Part shown: piece by piece, positions 61,121 through 64,000 of the stretch
Layout: the number at the start of each line of letters is the position of its first letter
How positions within the stretch are numbered: position 1 is the first letter of the stretch
DNA from: Litoditis marina
Taxonomy: Eukaryota > Nematoda > Chromadorea > Rhabditida > Rhabditidae
NCBI GenBank assembly: GCA_964036275.1
Contig: OZ038433.1
Span: forward strand, 41,449,336-41,513,335
Length of the DNA stretch: 64,000 nt
Direction: 5' to 3'
Notes under the pieces: model-generated
What the model saw: the letters and a program-made list of their open reading frames with translations, nothing else
Databases searched by the model: none
Told to the model about the DNA's origin: nothing
Made by a program: the position numbers and the translations under genes

Positions 61121-63038
61121 ACAACGGATGGATCAGCTCAGCAAAACGCCATATCACCGCCTCACCAACCTGGGCAAAACTCAGAAAATCCCTCAGCTCT
61201 TTCATATTCTTAGGACTATCAACCTTCAACGTATCGTAACTGTCCGCGTAACCACTATTCACCTTCGAAGAGAACTCACTCCCACATGTAGCCAAAGAAT
61301 TACTATCCGATGACAAGGTAGTTGATATGCTAGGACCAAACTTAGATGGCTTCGGGAACTCGATACAGCACCCAAACGTATCAAGAATATTTGTGCCTAG
61401 CAGAAGAGTATCACCCGAATTTCTCTGAACATGCAAAACCACCTCCCGCTTACTACCATCAATCACCATCTCCGTTCTTATCAACGCCATGAACTCCATT
61501 TCAGTTCCTGATGCATCAGTAACACTCGCAATCTCACTGTCAGCACCCCATCTAGTCATACCATCGATATCTAACCCCTTCTTCCTCAATCTATCCATCA
61601 AACCAGCAGATATAATTGAAATGACTGACCCAGTATCTACACAAGCTTCCACCTCAACACCGAAAATGTTTACCTTCCACAATACAGAACTTCCAGCAGA
61701 ATTAGGTCTCTCACTACCCTTTTTCTTTTCACACAACATCTCATAGTCCTCTGCTCGCAGTACGGTACCCACTATGTGTCTCACAGAAACTGACCTATCA
61801 CTCTCATCTTCAAGTACCAGCATACTCTCCCTATCATGTACCTTATCCCTGCCACTTGAACTAGGTATTTCAGGAATTTTTCTCTTTCTCTCGTCTCTCA
61901 CGCTGTTCTCACCTTCTATCAGTCCGGTGGTCCTATCCAAACATGATCTCGCTCTTTGTCCGACTTCCTTCAAGTTTCCACACACCTGAGAGTCCCGAAA
62001 TCCATCTGACTGCAAATTATCACCATGATTTGTAAAATCAAACTTTGATCTACAATTTTCGTCGAGACAACTTCTATCACTTGAAAATGCATGCCCACCT
62101 CTATGACACGAATTCGCATTCCACTGACATCCTTCCTCAATCCTGTTCACCTTCTCATGCTGGTATCGATCGACCTGTAACTGCAAGTGTTCAACATTGG
62201 ATCGAAGACCATCTCTTTCACTGAGACTTTCAGCAAGCTCAAACCTCAAGCGATCGATTTCTTCCCATGAACTTTGTAACTCAGCGTCGCGAAAATCACA
62301 AGCCCCACGCAGTTCCACAATATCATTTTCTAAACCCATCTTCACTTTCAAGCACTCATCAAATTTCATCTTGGAAACAATACACTTTCTTCGCAAAACA
62401 TCACGCTCTACCCTACACTCCTCCACTTTTCCAACAATATCACTTCCAGTACACTCAAAAATTTTCAACAATGTATCCAACCTATCAAAACTTTTCTTTG
62501 CACCAACCAGAAACTCCGTCACCAAATCAGGCTCCACTCCTTTCTCAATCATAGAATGATCAATCAATACATCATCACGATGACTATTGCTCACACACTT
62601 ACAAACTTCAAACACGTCTGCTACCTTTTCCGAAATTATCGATTTCACGCAATCACGAATACTCTCAGTAACCATACTCTTATTCTCAAGAACATTTAAG
62701 CAAACCCTCTCTAAGCTACTTAATGCTTCCTTCACACACACGAGTCTACCAAATATACCAACCTGATTCGGTCTTCCATGACCCTCCTCTTCCACCGAGA
62801 CTGCTCCGAGCCCAGCAACACGAAAACCATCTTTTTCCCCCTCATGTCGGCCTCTTTCCCGAGGGACATCTGCAAAATCATTGTCTACTTTCTCTATTCC
62901 ACACACTTCCTTCACATTATCGACGTTAACTCTCGAACTCAACAATGAATGTGCATTCAAAACATATGATTGTCGGACTTCGCTTCGTAAAACCGGTTCG
63001 GCCCCCATGTCGAGGTTGGCTTGCCTCTGCTCTCCCAT
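61023..63038 (-). CDS. Retroelement ORF: coiled-coil Gag-like, protease, RT thumb
   Basis: A 671-codon open frame. The first Met (63,036-63,038) lies inside the upstream LTR, so the frame crosses the primer-binding site. Residues about 220-310 form a heptad coiled coil (ELQSSWEEIDRLRFELAES). No CCHC zinc knuckle is visible. A retropepsin-like aspartic protease sits near residues 450-560, with the active-site DTGS at about 467 (VEACVDTGSVISIISAGL) and a later LLLGTNILDTFG. The frame then jumps to SPKNMKELRDFLSFAQ and IHPLYELCESGDSFSW, typical of the thumb/connection after the Ty3 RT domain. The RT fingers and palm are therefore deleted in frame. The last residues are out-of-family and probably lie past a frameshift. 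Confidence 0.7.
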   Translation of the reverse strand: MGEQRQANLDMGAEPVLRSEVRQSYVLNAHSLLSSRVNVDNVKEVCGIEKVDNDFADVPRERGRHEGEKDGFRVAGLGAVSVEEEGHGRPNQVGIFGRLVCVKEALSSLERVCLNVLENKSMVTESIRDCVKSIISEKVADVFEVCKCVSNSHRDDVLIDHSMIEKGVEPDLVTEFLVGAKKSFDRLDTLLKIFECTGSDIVGKVEECRVERDVLRRKCIVSKMKFDECLKVKMGLENDIVELRGACDFRDAELQSSWEEIDRLRFELAESLSERDGLRSNVEHLQLQVDRYQHEKVNRIEEGCQWNANSCHRGGHAFSSDRSCLDENCRSKFDFTNHGDNLQSDGFRDSQVCGNLKEVGQRARSCLDRTTGLIEGENSVRDERKRKIPEIPSSSGRDKVHDRESMLVLEDESDRSVSVRHIVGTVLRAEDYEMLCEKKKGSERPNSAGSSVLWKVNIFGVEVEACVDTGSVISIISAGLMDRLRKKGLDIDGMTRWGADSEIASVTDASGTEMEFMALIRTEMVIDGSKREVVLHVQRNSGDTLLLGTNILDTFGCCIEFPKPSKFGPSISTTLSSDSNSLATCGSEFSSKVNSGYADSYDTLKVDSPKNMKELRDFLSFAQVGEAVIWRFAELIHPLYELCESGDSFSWHAEFFLARLFVYVSHMLACI

Positions 63039-63583
63039 TTTTACACAACAATACGTTTATGTTGCTGTGGTACGGTGTTTTCTTGGGAAAACACAATACA
63101 AATGAAAGGACAGAAACAAGTTACAACTGAGTAATGCACCTTGCACCTGATAACCAATCAGTGCCCGCACAACAGCTACTCGCTCTGGGTCGACAAGCCC
63201 CAAGCTCTTCTCACTATACTAGGCGATAATCACGACAATCAATAGGAATACAAGGATACTCCAGTTTTGAATACACAAACAAAGATCAAATAAAAGAATT
63301 CATATCAAAATATTAAACAGTACAATAAATATTAATGAAAGACGGGAATGATCCGAGGATACTCAGAAGAGAACAATAACCTACTAGAAAGACCAACAAC
63401 CAAAGAGTCAAAGAAACGAATACCACAGAAAACCACAAAGGCTACTCACGACACTCTCAAACTCGAAGACTGACTGTCTTTCCCTCAAATCATCATCCGC
63501 TCCGCGACCGCTCGCGCGCCTGTACAGTTCTCATTGGGTCACGATTACCATCCTGACACCCCAAACCGACCCAATATACTACA
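63008..63583 (-). repeat. Upstream (5') LTR
   Basis: 576 bp, partner of 59,283-59,858. Contains the presumed promoter and the Met codon of the Gag-like frame. Confidence 0.9.
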
Positions 63584-63587
63584 CTTA

Positions 63588-64000
63588 TCACGATTGCACA
63601 CTCCGAAAACGTCTATAACTTTGACAAAAACAATTTTTTCCTAATTTTTTTGGTCCGCCAGGGTTTGAGTAGGTATCACATGTCTTCCACAATTTTCAAC
63701 GAAATCGATTCAGTAGAAACCCTTAAACTGGGAATTTTCCCTTGTCACAACCCACCCACACACGACGGAAGTTGGCGCTCTTGATGAAGCGAAAACTTCA
63801 TAACTTGGCTCAAACTCAACCGATTTCGATGAAATTTGGGGCACACCTTGCAAATATGCTGTAGAAACTTCCCCAGTTTGTAAAAGTTCTGTTTTGCAAA
63901 TTTCAGCCTTTTTATGGGAAAACTAAAAAAACGGAGGCGCGCATTAGCCGGACCAAAGACAAATCTCGCACAGCGCTTCGCGCTGCGCGCGATTTGCCGT
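63588..64000. repeat. Satellite and dispersed repeat at the right edge
   Basis: 63,628-63,750 is a satellite unit matching 59,170-59,282. From 63,760 the sequence contains gttggcgctc and ccgatttcgatgaaatttgg, related to the ggcgcc-rich repeat at 5,040. The window ends in cgcagcgcttcgcgctgcgcg, a GC-rich palindrome. No gene is seen. Confidence 0.6.

Larger units (their letters stand above)
59283..63583 (-). mobile_element. Ty3/Gypsy-type LTR retrotransposon, internally deleted
   Basis: Complete end to end on the minus strand. Two 576-bp LTRs (59,283-59,858 and 63,008-63,583), each with TG...CA ends in element orientation, are flanked by the 4-bp duplication ctta (59,279-59,282 and 63,584-63,587). 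Next to the upstream LTR is a primer-binding site beginning tgggggccgaaccgg (63,007 leftwards). Next to the downstream LTR is a purine tract, aaggggggagg (about 59,862-59,872). The LTRs look virtually identical, so insertion is recent. The internal part is only about 3.1 kb: a coiled-coil Gag-like region, an aspartic protease, then pieces of reverse transcriptase, RNase H and integrase. The catalytic RT palm and integrase core are absent, so it cannot move unaided. Confidence 0.9.

Overview
Nuclear DNA of a nematode. The clearest marker is a complete cuticle collagen gene: an N-terminal membrane segment, a nematode-type leader with an R-G-K-R processing site, then interrupted Gly-X-Y blocks. 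Genes are split into many small exons by GT-AG introns, and several start codons lie a few bases after a good 3' splice acceptor, as expected where a spliced leader is added in trans. The collagen gene has ten exons, far more than the usual Caenorhabditis collagen, so a lineage outside the well-studied Rhabditina is likely, but the species is not resolved. I see no bacterial-style operon, CRISPR array, or confident rRNA or tRNA gene.

Layout from left to right. (1) 457-14,121, plus: 22 in-frame exons of the C-terminal two thirds of an NRDE2 homologue (nuclear RNAi / exosome control). (2) 14,903-17,486, plus: a complete six-exon TVP23/FAM18 Golgi membrane protein. (3) 20,302-25,879, plus: a 15-exon RNF216/TRIAD3-like RBR E3 ubiquitin ligase. 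(4) 27,355-30,923, minus: a complete ten-exon cuticle collagen. (5) 31-35.8 kb: a gene-poor stretch with a LINE reverse-transcriptase fragment and a tRNA-derived repeat. (6) 35,866-42,320, plus: a complete 12-exon Trp/charged-repeat coiled-coil protein, perhaps MAP9/CCDC181-like. (7) 44,550-49,378, plus: an unrecognised 11-exon gene with a Cys/His cluster followed by a coiled coil. (8) 50,044-57,738, minus: the C-terminal 18 exons of a polycystin-2-like TRP channel. (9) 57.7-64.0 kb: repeat-dense DNA with a 525-bp inverted-repeat element, tandem repeats and a complete but internally deleted Ty3/Gypsy-type LTR element.

The genes are unrelated housekeeping, signalling and structural genes, so no pathway is shared. 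What unites the window is its mobile DNA. Introns are filled with foldback elements (MITEs) of several families. The clearest is a 124-bp hairpin present four times at exactly the same length, each copy in an intron of a different gene. Exon joins below were worked out by hand from splice sites, reading phase and family resemblance. Each gene model keeps an open frame from end to end, but transcripts would be needed to confirm small or alternative exons.
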